A DNA stretch of 54,532 bases from Acidimicrobiales bacterium. GTDB lineage: Bacteria; Actinomycetota; Acidimicrobiia; Acidimicrobiales; SZUA-35. This document shows, piece by piece, positions 1 to 7,349 of the stretch. Position 1 is the stretch's first letter. Each line of letters starts with the position of its first letter. The notes under the pieces were generated by a model. The model saw nothing but the letters and a program-made list of their open reading frames with translations. It searched no databases and was not told where the DNA came from. The stretch covers positions 583 through 55,114 of the forward strand of contig JAHDBV010000022.1 in NCBI GenBank assembly GCA_020630195.1. Reading direction: 5' to 3'. Made by a program: the position numbers and the translations under genes.

Positions 1-25
1 CCAGAAGGCGCATGAGCTTGTTCAT
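1..25 (-). CDS. Start of an unidentified gene (8 codons visible)
   Basis: Only the first eight codons lie in the window and read MNKLMRLL. The ATG overlaps the stop codon of the upstream IolE-like gene (ATGA overlap at 22-25), so the two are translationally coupled. A strong ribosome binding site GGGGAGGA (complement of 35-42) lies about nine bases upstream, inside the end of the preceding gene. The basic-then-hydrophobic beginning would suit a secreted or membrane protein such as a sugar-binding lipoprotein, but that is a guess from eight residues. Confidence 0.75.
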
Positions 26-969
26 TGGGTTTGGTCCTCCCCATTGGTGGTTGAAACCCGATCCCCCGAGGACGCCGACGAGCCGTCGGTGCCCTCCAGC
101 GATCGGAGGTACGAGACGCTGCGAGCAACGTCACGAATCGGGCCCTCGCCGGCGGGTGGCTCCCCGTCGGTGATGGCGGCGTCCTGCTCGACGACGTACC
201 AGCCGTCGTACCCGGACGCTTCGAGCGTGGTGATGACCTCGCCGACCGGCACGTCGCCGGCGCCGAGTGCCGGGAACAGTCCGGCCTGCACGGCCTCCAT
301 GAGCGTGACCTCACCGGCGTTGAGCTGGTCGGCCACCGACAGCACGGTGTCCTTGAGGTGTACGAGGCCCACCCGGTCCGGGTGGGTGCGCACGAACTCG
401 AGAGGTGAGCAGCCACCGACGGTCAGGTGGCCGGTGTCGAGCACGAACTTGACGTCGGAGGTCTCGACGAGGCGCATGACGTCGGCGTCGGTCTCGATGG
501 TGGCGCCGACGTGCTCGTGGAGCGCCTGGGTGAGGCCGTGCTCGGCGCAGATCGCGTCGATCTCGGCCAGCATCATCACGAGATGCTGCCACTCGTCGTC
601 GGTGAGCGCCCGACGATCGCCCCACTCCCAGGTCATGACCGGGCAGCAGACGAACACCGACGCCCCACCGTCACGGAGGAGTTCGGCGGCCTCGCGAGCG
701 TTCGCCCGCGCCTTGTCGGCGTCCTCGGGGCGGTGCAGCACGAGCGGCACGAAGGCGGCGAGCAGCGACAGGTCGTGCTCGCGGAGCATCGAGGTCAGCG
801 GTTCGACCTCGGTCGGCAGCCAGCCGTAGGAGCCGAGTTCGGTGTGGGTGAACCCGAGCTCCGACATCTCCGCCAGCACGCGGGACGGGGGCATCTGATA
901 GCCCCAACCGGGGACCTCGCAGATGCCCCAGGAGATGGGCGCGGTGGCGGTTCGTTCGAGCAGCGTCAT
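22..969 (-). CDS. Sugar phosphate isomerase/epimerase family, IolE-like (inosose dehydratase type)
   Basis: A 315-residue TIM-barrel enzyme of the xylose isomerase-like family. The N-terminus APISWGICEVPGWGYQ and the metal-site pattern (EH near residue 150, then LDTGHL, HLKD and a late EQD) fit this family. The opening motif is common in actinobacterial proteins placed in inositol clusters, so dehydration of 2-keto-myo-inositol or isomerisation of a related keto-inositol is the likely role. Support comes from the adjacent LacI repressor and MmsA/IolA gene. The last 30 residues are Ser/Gly/Asp-rich and probably disordered. It starts at ATG 969 and is transcribed from a TTGACA/TAATGT promoter with a LacI operator just downstream of the predicted transcript start. 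The exact substrate is not shown by sequence. Confidence 0.85.
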   Translation of the reverse strand: MTLLERTATAPISWGICEVPGWGYQMPPSRVLAEMSELGFTHTELGSYGWLPTEVEPLTSMLREHDLSLLAAFVPLVLHRPEDADKARANAREAAELLRDGGASVFVCCPVMTWEWGDRRALTDDEWQHLVMMLAEIDAICAEHGLTQALHEHVGATIETDADVMRLVETSDVKFVLDTGHLTVGGCSPLEFVRTHPDRVGLVHLKDTVLSVADQLNAGEVTLMEAVQAGLFPALGAGDVPVGEVITTLEASGYDGWYVVEQDAAITDGEPPAGEGPIRDVARSVSYLRSLEGTDGSSASSGDRVSTTNGEDQTQ

Positions 970-1004
970 CGGAGGAATCAGGCCCCTTCGGTGGTGGCGG
1001 AGGA

Positions 1005-1018
1005 TTGAAGCGCTTCAA
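1005..1018. promoter_or_regulatory. LacI-family operator O1 (TTGAAGCGCTTCAA)
   Basis: A perfect 14-base palindrome with the central CGCG-like core typical of LacI/GalR operators. It lies about 12-25 bases downstream of the predicted transcript start of the IolE-like gene, a roadblock position. An identical copy lies 146 bases away at 1151-1164, next to the divergent lacI-type gene. Confidence 0.85.
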
Positions 1019-1036
1019 CTCCCCGTGCGGGGTGGC

Positions 1037-1064
1037 ACATTAGACGAGACGTGACCGATGTCAA
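1037..1064 (-). promoter_or_regulatory. Promoter of the IolE-like operon
   Basis: Read on the minus strand, TTGACA (1064-1059) and TAATGT (1042-1037) are separated by 16 bases, a near-consensus housekeeping promoter. The predicted start near 1030 leaves a leader of about 60 bases that contains operator O1. Confidence 0.7.
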
Positions 1065-1150
1065 ACCCTGTCATGAAACCGCAGCGTCATTTGTCGTCCG
1101 AGTCCCTGAACCCGCCACCCAAAGCGTTCACCCGGCCACGGGCGGGGCGG

Positions 1151-1179
1151 TTGAAGCGCTTCAACGATCGGCGTATCAT
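1151..1179 (+). promoter_or_regulatory. lacI-type gene promoter overlapping operator O2
   Basis: The second identical palindrome TTGAAGCGCTTCAA occupies 1151-1164. Its first six bases double as a -35 element, followed by a 17-base spacer and TATCAT (1174-1179). The ATG at 1188 lies eight bases after the -10 box, so the transcript is probably leaderless. A repressor on this site would block its own promoter directly, suggesting autorepression. Confidence 0.8.
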
Positions 1180-1187
1180 CGCCCGCG

Positions 1188-2192
1188 ATGGCCCGGACCC
1201 GCCCACCCACCATGGACGATGTCGCGGCGGTCGCCGGCGTGTCGCGGGCGCTCGTCAGCCTCGTCATGAACGACTCGCCGAAGGTCTCCGAGGAGCGCCG
1301 ACGGCGTGTCCAGGCCGCCGCCGACGAGCTCGGATACCGCCCGAACCGGGCGGCGCGGAGCCTCGCCCAGCAGCGGTCGAAGTCGATCGGTGTCGTGCTG
1401 AACGACCTCCACAATCCCTTCTTCGCCGAGGTGATCGACGGCATCGACCAGGTCGCCCGCTCCGAGGGCCTCCACGTGATGATCACGAGCCCGAAGCGCG
1501 ACCCCCGGCAGGAACTCGAACTCGTCGAGAACTTCATCGAGCTGCGGATGGACGCCGTCATCGTGCTCGGCGCACGCGGTCGGCCCGACCGGCTCGCCGC
1601 GGCCGGACGCGAGGTGCCGCTCGTGGTCGTGGGCGACGCCGTGCCGGGGGTCGACATCGTCATCAACAACGACCGCCGTGGCGGGGAGATCGCCGTCGAG
1701 CACTTCGTCGAGCTCGGACACCGACGCGTCGCCCACATCGACGGTGGCGCCGGTGGTGGTGCGTTCGACCGACGGGACGGCTTCTGGGACGCCGCGGTGG
1801 CCGCCGGACTCGACGTGCGGTTGATCCCGGGCGAGTACACCGAGCGGGCGGGCCGTGAGGCCGTCGACCACCTGATCGCCTCCGGCAGCCTTCCCACGGC
1901 GCTGTTCTGCGCCAACGACGTGGTGGCCATCGGTGTGCTCGACCGACTCGACGACCACGGCCTCTCGGTGCCCGACGACCTGTCGGTGCTCGGCTACGAC
2001 AACACGAACCTCTCGCAGCTGCGACGATTCTCACTGTCGACCATCGACCAGCCGCGCCACCGGATGGGGCGGCTCGCGATGGAACAGGCACTCATCCGGA
2101 TCGGCGGCGGCGACGCCGACCCGGTCACCCATCTCGTCGAACCCGAACTCGTCCCCCGACGCACCACCGGTGCGCCCCCGACCACGGCGTGA
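1188..2192 (+). CDS. LacI-family transcriptional repressor
   Basis: This is a 334-residue LacI/GalR regulator of normal family length. Residues 9-30 form the DNA-binding helix-turn-helix (MDDVAAVAGVSRALVSLVMN), followed by the hinge LGYRPNRAARSLA and a periplasmic-binding-protein-like effector domain from about residue 65 (IGVVLNDLHNPFFAEVIDGI). Divergence from the IolE-like gene, the paired operators and the following MmsA/IolA gene suggest it represses inositol or keto-sugar catabolism and responds to a sugar-type inducer. The inducer cannot be read from sequence. It starts at ATG 1188, immediately after its -10 box. Confidence 0.93.
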   Translation: MARTRPPTMDDVAAVAGVSRALVSLVMNDSPKVSEERRRRVQAAADELGYRPNRAARSLAQQRSKSIGVVLNDLHNPFFAEVIDGIDQVARSEGLHVMITSPKRDPRQELELVENFIELRMDAVIVLGARGRPDRLAAAGREVPLVVVGDAVPGVDIVINNDRRGGEIAVEHFVELGHRRVAHIDGGAGGGAFDRRDGFWDAAVAAGLDVRLIPGEYTERAGREAVDHLIASGSLPTALFCANDVVAIGVLDRLDDHGLSVPDDLSVLGYDNTNLSQLRRFSLSTIDQPRHRMGRLAMEQALIRIGGGDADPVTHLVEPELVPRRTTGAPPTTA

Positions 2193-2208
2193 GCGCCGGA
2201 GACCTCCC

Positions 2209-3726
2209 ATGACCACCATCCCCCACTGGATCGACGGCTCGACCTCGGCGTCGAGCTCCGGACGCACCGCCCCCGTGACCGACCCCGCCACCGGCGCCGA
2301 GACCGCCCGCGTCGCACTCGCCTCGGTGGCCGAGGTCGACGCCGCCGTGGCCTCCGCGGCCGCCGCCTTCCCCGCCTGGCGCGACACCTCACTCGCCCGC
2401 CGGACGGCGATCCTGTTCCGCTATCGGGAGCTGCTCGACCGGAACCGGCTCGAGCTCGCCCGGCTCATCTCCGCCGAACACGGCAAGGTGCTGGCCGACG
2501 CACTCGGCGAGGTCGGCCGAGGCCTCGAGGTGGTCGAGTACGCCTGCGGGATCGCCGAGCACCTGAAGGGCGAACTGTCCCAGGACGTCTCGACCGGGAT
2601 CGACGTGCACTCGGTGCGCCAACCGCTCGGTGTGATGGCCGGGATCACGCCGTTCAACTTCCCGGCGATGGTGCCCATGTGGATGTATCCCGTCGCCATC
2701 GCCTGCGGGAACACCTTCGTGCTCAAGCCCTCGGAGAAGGATCCGTCGGTGTCGATGCTCGCGGCCGAGCTGTTCACCGAGGCCGGCCTGCCCGACGGCG
2801 TGCTCAACGTCGTGCACGGCGACGTCGAGGCCGTGCATCGGCTTCTCGACCATCCCGACATCGCCGGGGTGAGCTTCGTCGGCTCCACCCCGATCGCGAA
2901 GGCGGTCTACGAACGTGGCACCGCGGCGGGCAAGCGTGTGCAGGCCCTCGGTGGCGCCAAGAACCACATGCTCGTCCTCCCCGACGCCGACATCGACGTG
3001 GCCGCCGACTCGGCCGTGTCGGCCGGCTACGGCTCGGCCGGTGAACGCTGCATGGCCATCTCCGTGGTGGTCGCCGTCGGTGACGTCGCCGACCGGTTGA
3101 TCCCCGCGATCCAGGAACGCACCGCCGGCCTGGCGGTGGCCCCGGGCATCCCCGCCTCGGGCGACCCCGCCGACTCCCCCGACATGGGCCCACTCGTGAC
3201 CGAAGCCCACCGCGACCGGGTCGCCGGGTTCGTCGACCTCGGCGTGGGAGAGGGTGCGGACCTCGTCATCGACGGCCGGGGCTACACACCCGAGGACCCC
3301 GCCGCGGCGGACGGCTTCTGGCTCGGGCCGTGTCTGTTCGATCACGTCACCGCCGACATGGAGATCTATCGCGAGGAGATCTTCGGACCGGTGCTGTGTG
3401 TGGTCCGGGTCGACTCCTACGCCGACGGGCTCGCGTTCATCAACGCGAACGACTACGGCAACGGCACGGCGATCTTCACCGGCGACGGCGCCGCCGCCCG
3501 CGACTTCCAGCGCAACGTCACGGCGGGCATGGTGGGCGTGAACGTGCCGATCCCGGTGCCGGTCGCCTTCCACAGCTTCGGCGGCTGGAAGGACTCGCTG
3601 TTCGGGTCGAACCACATCTACGGCCCCGAGGGCATCCGGTTCAACACCGCCTACAAGGCCGTCACGACGCGCTGGCCCGAACGAGCCGACTCCCAGGTGT
3701 CGCTCGTGTTCCCCGGCAACGACTGA
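2209..3726 (+). CDS. mmsA: Methylmalonate-semialdehyde dehydrogenase (CoA-acylating), MmsA/IolA
   Basis: A 505-residue aldehyde dehydrogenase of the CoA-acylating MmsA/IolA group, which converts malonate or methylmalonate semialdehyde plus CoA and NAD+ to acetyl-CoA or propionyl-CoA with loss of CO2. The TPFNFP motif (Asn about 150), the GSTPIAKAVYERG cofactor region and SAGERCMAISV with catalytic Cys281 are characteristic of this group. It begins 16 bases after the lacI-type stop at ATG 2209, preceded by GGAGA, so both are probably co-transcribed. In inositol breakdown this is the last step, and the IolE-like gene and operators nearby fit that; valine or thymine degradation is the alternative. 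It ends in a convergent terminator shared with the thiolase gene. Confidence 0.93.
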   Translation: MTTIPHWIDGSTSASSSGRTAPVTDPATGAETARVALASVAEVDAAVASAAAAFPAWRDTSLARRTAILFRYRELLDRNRLELARLISAEHGKVLADALGEVGRGLEVVEYACGIAEHLKGELSQDVSTGIDVHSVRQPLGVMAGITPFNFPAMVPMWMYPVAIACGNTFVLKPSEKDPSVSMLAAELFTEAGLPDGVLNVVHGDVEAVHRLLDHPDIAGVSFVGSTPIAKAVYERGTAAGKRVQALGGAKNHMLVLPDADIDVAADSAVSAGYGSAGERCMAISVVVAVGDVADRLIPAIQERTAGLAVAPGIPASGDPADSPDMGPLVTEAHRDRVAGFVDLGVGEGADLVIDGRGYTPEDPAAADGFWLGPCLFDHVTADMEIYREEIFGPVLCVVRVDSYADGLAFINANDYGNGTAIFTGDGAAARDFQRNVTAGMVGVNVPIPVPVAFHSFGGWKDSLFGSNHIYGPEGIRFNTAYKAVTTRWPERADSQVSLVFPGND

Positions 3727-3754
3727 CCAACGACCTCCCCTGGCCACCCGCGCG

Positions 3755-3780
3755 CCGATCGGTCGTCGCCGACCGGTCGG
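3755..3780. terminator. Convergent hairpin between mmsA and the thiolase gene
   Basis: CCGATCGGTC and GACCGGTCGG form a 10-base stem (one G-T pair) with the loop GTCGCC. It sits in the 91-base gap between converging stop codons. There is no clear T-run, so termination is inferred from position and structure. Confidence 0.55.
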
Positions 3781-3817
3781 TGTGCGGGTTTCGGGATGTC
3801 GGCGGACCGGTTCCGGC

Positions 3818-5020
3818 TCAGCCGAGTTCGGAGCCCACGACCGAGACGAAACTCACGCACTCACCCGGTGCACCACCGAGGTTGTGGGTGAGCCCGAGGG
3901 TCTTGCCCTGCTCGGCCACCGAGGCGATCGTGCGTTCCTCGGGGGCCTCGCCACGGAGCTGCAGCCAGCACTCGAACAACATGCGGAGCCCGCTCGCACC
4001 GATCGGGTGGCCGAACGACTTGAGGCCCCCATCGGGATTGACGGGGAGGTCGCCGTCGAGGTCGAAGGTGCCGGCGAGCGACTCCTTCCACGCCATGCCA
4101 CGCTCGGCGAAGCCCAGGTCCTCCATGAGGACCAGCTCGGTCGGTGTGAAGCAGTCGTGGACCTCGGCCATGGCGATCTCGGCCCGGGGGTCGGTGATGC
4201 CGGCCTGGGCGTAGGCGTCGGCCGCCGAGGCCACCACCTCGTCGAAGGTCGTGTAGTCGTAGTCGGGGTCGATGGGCCCGGCCGCGGGGCCGGCGGCGAA
4301 GGCCAGCGCCTTCACGTACAGCGGGTTGTCGGTGTACTTGTGGGCGTCCTCGGCACGGCAGATGATCGCCGCGGCCGAGCCGTCGGACACGCCGGAGCAG
4401 TCGAAGATGCCGAGCTGGCCCGCGACGAGCGGCGCGTTGCAGATGGTGTCGGTCGACACCTCCTTCTGGAACTGCGCCCGGGGGTTCTTGGCCCCGTTGG
4501 CGTGGTTCTTCCAGGCGATGCGGGTGAGCACGTCCTTCATCTCGGTCTCGTCGACGCCGTACTTCTCGGCATAGGCCGGAGCGAGCAGCGAGAACATCGC
4601 CGGGGCGGTGAGGGTCCGCTTCGTGCCGTCGTCGGGGATGACCGCACCGGTGAGGCCGGACATGCCGTTGTCCTTGAGCTTCTCGGCGCCGATGGCCATC
4701 ACGACGTCGTAGGCGCCCGACGCCACGGCGTAGCAGGCGTTGCGGAACGCCTCGGAGCCCGAGGCGCACATGTTCTCCACCCGGGTGACGGGCTTGTGGT
4801 CGAGCTTCAGCGCCCGGCTCACGGTGAGTCCGGAGACGCCGGATCCGAGCGTGCCGAACCAGTAGGCGTCGACGTCGTCGGCGGTCACGCCGGCGGAGTC
4901 GTAGGCCTCGGTGGCGGCGTCGATGAGCAGGTCGTCGACGCCCCGATCCCAGTGCTCGCCGAACTTCGTGCATCCCATGCCGATGATCGCGACCTGGTCC
5001 TTGATGCCCCGTGATGCCAT
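3818..5020 (-). CDS. Thiolase family protein (SCP2-type acetyl-CoA acetyltransferase)
   Basis: A 400-residue thiolase of the SCP2/lipid-transfer type. The acyl-accepting cysteine is Cys85 in ENMCASGSEAF; the HDCFTPTE and GGLKSFGHPIGASGLRM motifs carry the usual His and Cys residues, so it should be catalytically competent. The start at ATG 5020 is supported by GAGGAG eight bases upstream; an earlier in-frame start lacks this. Members of this group act in beta-oxidation-like or sterol side-chain pathways and often work with a DUF35 OB-fold protein. A DUF35 domain occurs 2.3 kb away, fused to an HMG-CoA-synthase-like domain, but the two genes are not contiguous. The substrate is unknown. Confidence 0.9.
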   Translation of the reverse strand: MASRGIKDQVAIIGMGCTKFGEHWDRGVDDLLIDAATEAYDSAGVTADDVDAYWFGTLGSGVSGLTVSRALKLDHKPVTRVENMCASGSEAFRNACYAVASGAYDVVMAIGAEKLKDNGMSGLTGAVIPDDGTKRTLTAPAMFSLLAPAYAEKYGVDETEMKDVLTRIAWKNHANGAKNPRAQFQKEVSTDTICNAPLVAGQLGIFDCSGVSDGSAAAIICRAEDAHKYTDNPLYVKALAFAAGPAAGPIDPDYDYTTFDEVVASAADAYAQAGITDPRAEIAMAEVHDCFTPTELVLMEDLGFAERGMAWKESLAGTFDLDGDLPVNPDGGLKSFGHPIGASGLRMLFECWLQLRGEAPEERTIASVAEQGKTLGLTHNLGGAPGECVSFVSVVGSELG

Positions 5021-5115
5021 GACGAACACTCCTCGATGCCGTTGGTCCCTGGTGCACAACGTGATGGAGGCGGACCCGGGCCGTCAAGCCCGGTGTGGTC
5101 TGGCAAGCTGCGACG

Positions 5116-5817
5116 ATGCACGAACCCGGGCCCCTGCTCGGCGTCGGACGGGCCGCCGACGTCTACGCGATCGGTGACGGCCGTGTGCTGCGTCGGTACC
5201 GCACCGACCACGACGCCGGCCCCGAAGCGGCCGTGATGATCGCCGCCCGCGCCGGCGGGTTGCCGGTGCCCGAGGTGTTCGACGTCGACGGCGGCGACCT
5301 CGTGATGGCGCGCCTCGACGGCCCGACCCTCCTCGACGACCTCGCCGCCCGGCCCTGGCGGCTGCCCGCCCACGCCCGGCTGCTCGCCGACCTCCACCAT
5401 CGGGTCGCCACCGTGCCACCCGACGGGCTGCCGATCGGCGTCATCGGCGATCCGGGTGACGACCCGGTGGTGTGCCACGGCGATCTCCACCCCGAGAACG
5501 TGATCCTGACGGTGGCCGGCCCGATGATCATCGACTGGACCAACGCCCGCCGGGCGGCCCGCCACGTCGACGCCGCCCTCACCTGGCTGGTGCTCGCCGC
5601 CGCCGACGCACCGGGGTCGGGAGTCCAGCGGCTCGTGACCACGGTCGGACGACGTGGCTTCATCACGTCGTTCCGTCGGGCCTACGGTGCCGGAGCGATC
5701 GACGCCGCCGCCGGTGACGCACTGGCCGTGCGAACGGCCGACGCCGGACTGTCCGACGACGAGAAACGACGGATGCGGGCCGCGGTCCATCCCGCCGGCC
5801 GGAAGGGCCCCCGATGA
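5116..5817 (+). CDS. Phosphotransferase/kinase of the APH (aminoglycoside phosphotransferase) fold
   Basis: A 233-residue protein-kinase-like phosphotransferase. The catalytic loop HGDLHPENV (Asp123, Asn128) and the metal-binding Asp of IIDW (about 140) are present, as is a short glycine loop near residue 10 (LGVGRAADVYAIG). The family phosphorylates small molecules such as choline, aminoglycosides or sugars. No resistance role is implied: it overlaps by four bases (ATGA) with a PLP enzyme gene and looks metabolic. The start at ATG 5116 is chosen because CAAGCT lies six bases upstream, matching the leaderless pattern of this genome; an in-frame start at 5095 is possible. The substrate is unknown. 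Confidence 0.8.
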   Translation: MHEPGPLLGVGRAADVYAIGDGRVLRRYRTDHDAGPEAAVMIAARAGGLPVPEVFDVDGGDLVMARLDGPTLLDDLAARPWRLPAHARLLADLHHRVATVPPDGLPIGVIGDPGDDPVVCHGDLHPENVILTVAGPMIIDWTNARRAARHVDAALTWLVLAAADAPGSGVQRLVTTVGRRGFITSFRRAYGAGAIDAAAGDALAVRTADAGLSDDEKRRMRAAVHPAGRKGPR

Positions 5818-6839
5818 CGAACGACCACCGACCCGACCCCGCCACCACCGACGATCTCGTGACGCCGACCCTCGTCGTCGACCGTGGGGCCTTCGACCGC
5901 AACCTGGCGGCGATGGACGCCGTGCGGCCGGGCCGTGAGCTGCGCCCCCACGTGAAGGCGTTCAAGTCGACCGATCTCGCTCGTCGGCTCGCCGACGACG
6001 GCCACGACGTGTTCTGCGCCGCCACCGTCCGCGAGATCGAGGGCATGGTCGCCGCCGGGCTCGGGCAAGACCTCCTGCTCGCCAACGAGTCGCTCGACGT
6101 GGCCCGGCTCGGGGCACTGGCCGACGAGGCGAACATCACCGTCGCCGTCGACTCCGACGCGACGCTCGCGGCCGCGATCGACGGTGGCGTCCGGTCGGTG
6201 CTCATCGACGTCGAGGTGGGCCTCCCCCGGTGTGGCTGCAGCCCCGATGACGCACCGCGCCTCGCCGAGGCCGCCCGGGCGGCCGGGCTCGAGGTGCGCG
6301 GGGTGATGGGCTACGAGGGGCACCTGATGATGGTCGGCGACCGGGCCGAGCGCATCGACCGCGTCGGCGCCGCCATGGAGCTCCTCACCGCCGCCCACGA
6401 CCGGGTGGGCGGCGACATCGTCTCCGGCGGGGGCACCGGCACGTTCGACACCAACACCTGGTGCACGGAGATCCAGGCCGGCTCCTACACGCTGATGGAC
6501 ACCCAGTACACGACGCTCGACCTGCCGTTCGAGCTGGCCCTCGGCGTGCTGGCCACCGTCATCTCGGTCAGCCCGAAGGGTTGGATCGTGGTGAACGCCG
6601 GCCTCAAGTCGCTCGGCATGGACCACGGCGACCCGAGCTGGCCGGGTGGCGAGGTGTTCTTCTGCTCCGACGAACACACCACGCTGCGGCCCGCGGAGGG
6701 ATCGAGCTGGGCGGTCGGCGACCGCACGATCCTGCACCCGGCCCACGTCGATCCGACCGTCGCGAAACACGAGGCGATGTGGGTCTGCGACGGCGACCGG
6801 ATCGTCGATCGTTGGGCGGTCGACCTGCGCGGGTGGTGA
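5814..6839 (+). CDS. D-threonine aldolase / D-serine dehydratase-like PLP enzyme (DSD1 family)
   Basis: A 341-residue fold-type III PLP enzyme with an alanine-racemase-like N-terminal barrel and a metal-binding C-terminal domain. The PLP lysine is probably Lys48 in RPHVKAFKS. The C-terminal metal site reads PAHVDPTV. As I recall it, the H-x-D form is found in D-threonine aldolases and H-x-C in D-serine dehydratases, so aldolase chemistry (a D-beta-hydroxy amino acid to glycine plus aldehyde) is the better guess. It overlaps the kinase gene by four bases, indicating coupled translation and perhaps a shared pathway. It ends at a convergent hairpin at 6855-6870. Confidence 0.82.
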   Translation: MTNDHRPDPATTDDLVTPTLVVDRGAFDRNLAAMDAVRPGRELRPHVKAFKSTDLARRLADDGHDVFCAATVREIEGMVAAGLGQDLLLANESLDVARLGALADEANITVAVDSDATLAAAIDGGVRSVLIDVEVGLPRCGCSPDDAPRLAEAARAAGLEVRGVMGYEGHLMMVGDRAERIDRVGAAMELLTAAHDRVGGDIVSGGGTGTFDTNTWCTEIQAGSYTLMDTQYTTLDLPFELALGVLATVISVSPKGWIVVNAGLKSLGMDHGDPSWPGGEVFFCSDEHTTLRPAEGSSWAVGDRTILHPAHVDPTVAKHEAMWVCDGDRIVDRWAVDLRGW

Positions 6840-6854
6840 GCCTCCCCGGCGATG

Positions 6855-6870
6855 ACCCGCTCAGGCGGGT
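6855..6870. terminator. Convergent hairpin at the YbaK stop codon
   Basis: ACCCGC and GCGGGT pair around a TCAG loop. The loop includes the complement of the stop codon of the minus-strand YbaK-like gene, and the preceding plus-strand gene ends 15 bases away. No T-run is present; its role as a terminator is inferred. Confidence 0.45.
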
Positions 6871-7349
6871 GGGGCGGGGAGCTTCGCCAGGTCGGTGACG
6901 ACCTCGCCGCCGATGGCGGTCAGGATCTCCGGGGCCGCGACGATCTTGCGATCCCGGCCACCGCCGCCGAGCACGACGCGCGCACACGACATCACCCGCT
7001 CGTCGATCCACAACGGCAGATCCGCCGGGCGACCGAACGGCGTGACCCCGCCGATCACCATGCCCGTGAGTTGCTCGGTGAGTTCGCCCGGCGCGAACGA
7101 GGCCTTCCGCGTCCCGAGCCGCTTGCGGACCGTCTTGTTCACATCGAGGCGGGTGTGGGCCAACACGATGCACATCGCGAGCACTGGCGGGTCGGCCTTC
7201 CCCATCACCACGAGCGCGTTGGCCGAGGCCTCCATGTCGTAGCCGTAGGCCTCGCAGAACGCGGCGGTGTCGGCGAGGTCGGGGTCGCAGGCCACGACCT
7301 CGTGCGCCACACCCGAGGCGACGGCGGCGTCGAGCACCGGATCAGTCAC
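6861..7349 (-). CDS. YbaK/EbsC family protein (aminoacyl-tRNA deacylase-like)
   Basis: A 162-residue protein spanning the whole YbaK/ProX fold. Motifs include GKADPPVLAMCIVLAHTRLD, then RKASFAPGELTEQLTGMVIGGVTPF-type residues near 82-105 and a PLWID segment, all typical of the family. Members hydrolyse mischarged aminoacyl-tRNA (for example Cys-tRNA-Pro) in trans, in the cytosol. Its ATG at 7349 overlaps the end of the upstream HMGCS-like gene by eight bases, so it is the second gene of that transcript. A functional link between the two is not obvious. Substrate specificity cannot be assigned. Confidence 0.85.
   Translation of the reverse strand: MTDPVLDAAVASGVAHEVVACDPDLADTAAFCEAYGYDMEASANALVVMGKADPPVLAMCIVLAHTRLDVNKTVRKRLGTRKASFAPGELTEQLTGMVIGGVTPFGRPADLPLWIDERVMSCARVVLGGGGRDRKIVAAPEILTAIGGEVVTDLAKLPAPPA

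Noticed and set aside
3851-5014. Long plus-strand open frame opposite the thiolase gene
   Set aside because: Shadow of the minus-strand thiolase gene; its translation has no domain and the opposite strand has intact thiolase motifs and a ribosome binding site.
5116-5817. Aminoglycoside resistance gene
   Set aside because: Only the general APH fold is present; it is translationally coupled to a metabolic PLP enzyme and shows no closer resemblance to resistance enzymes.
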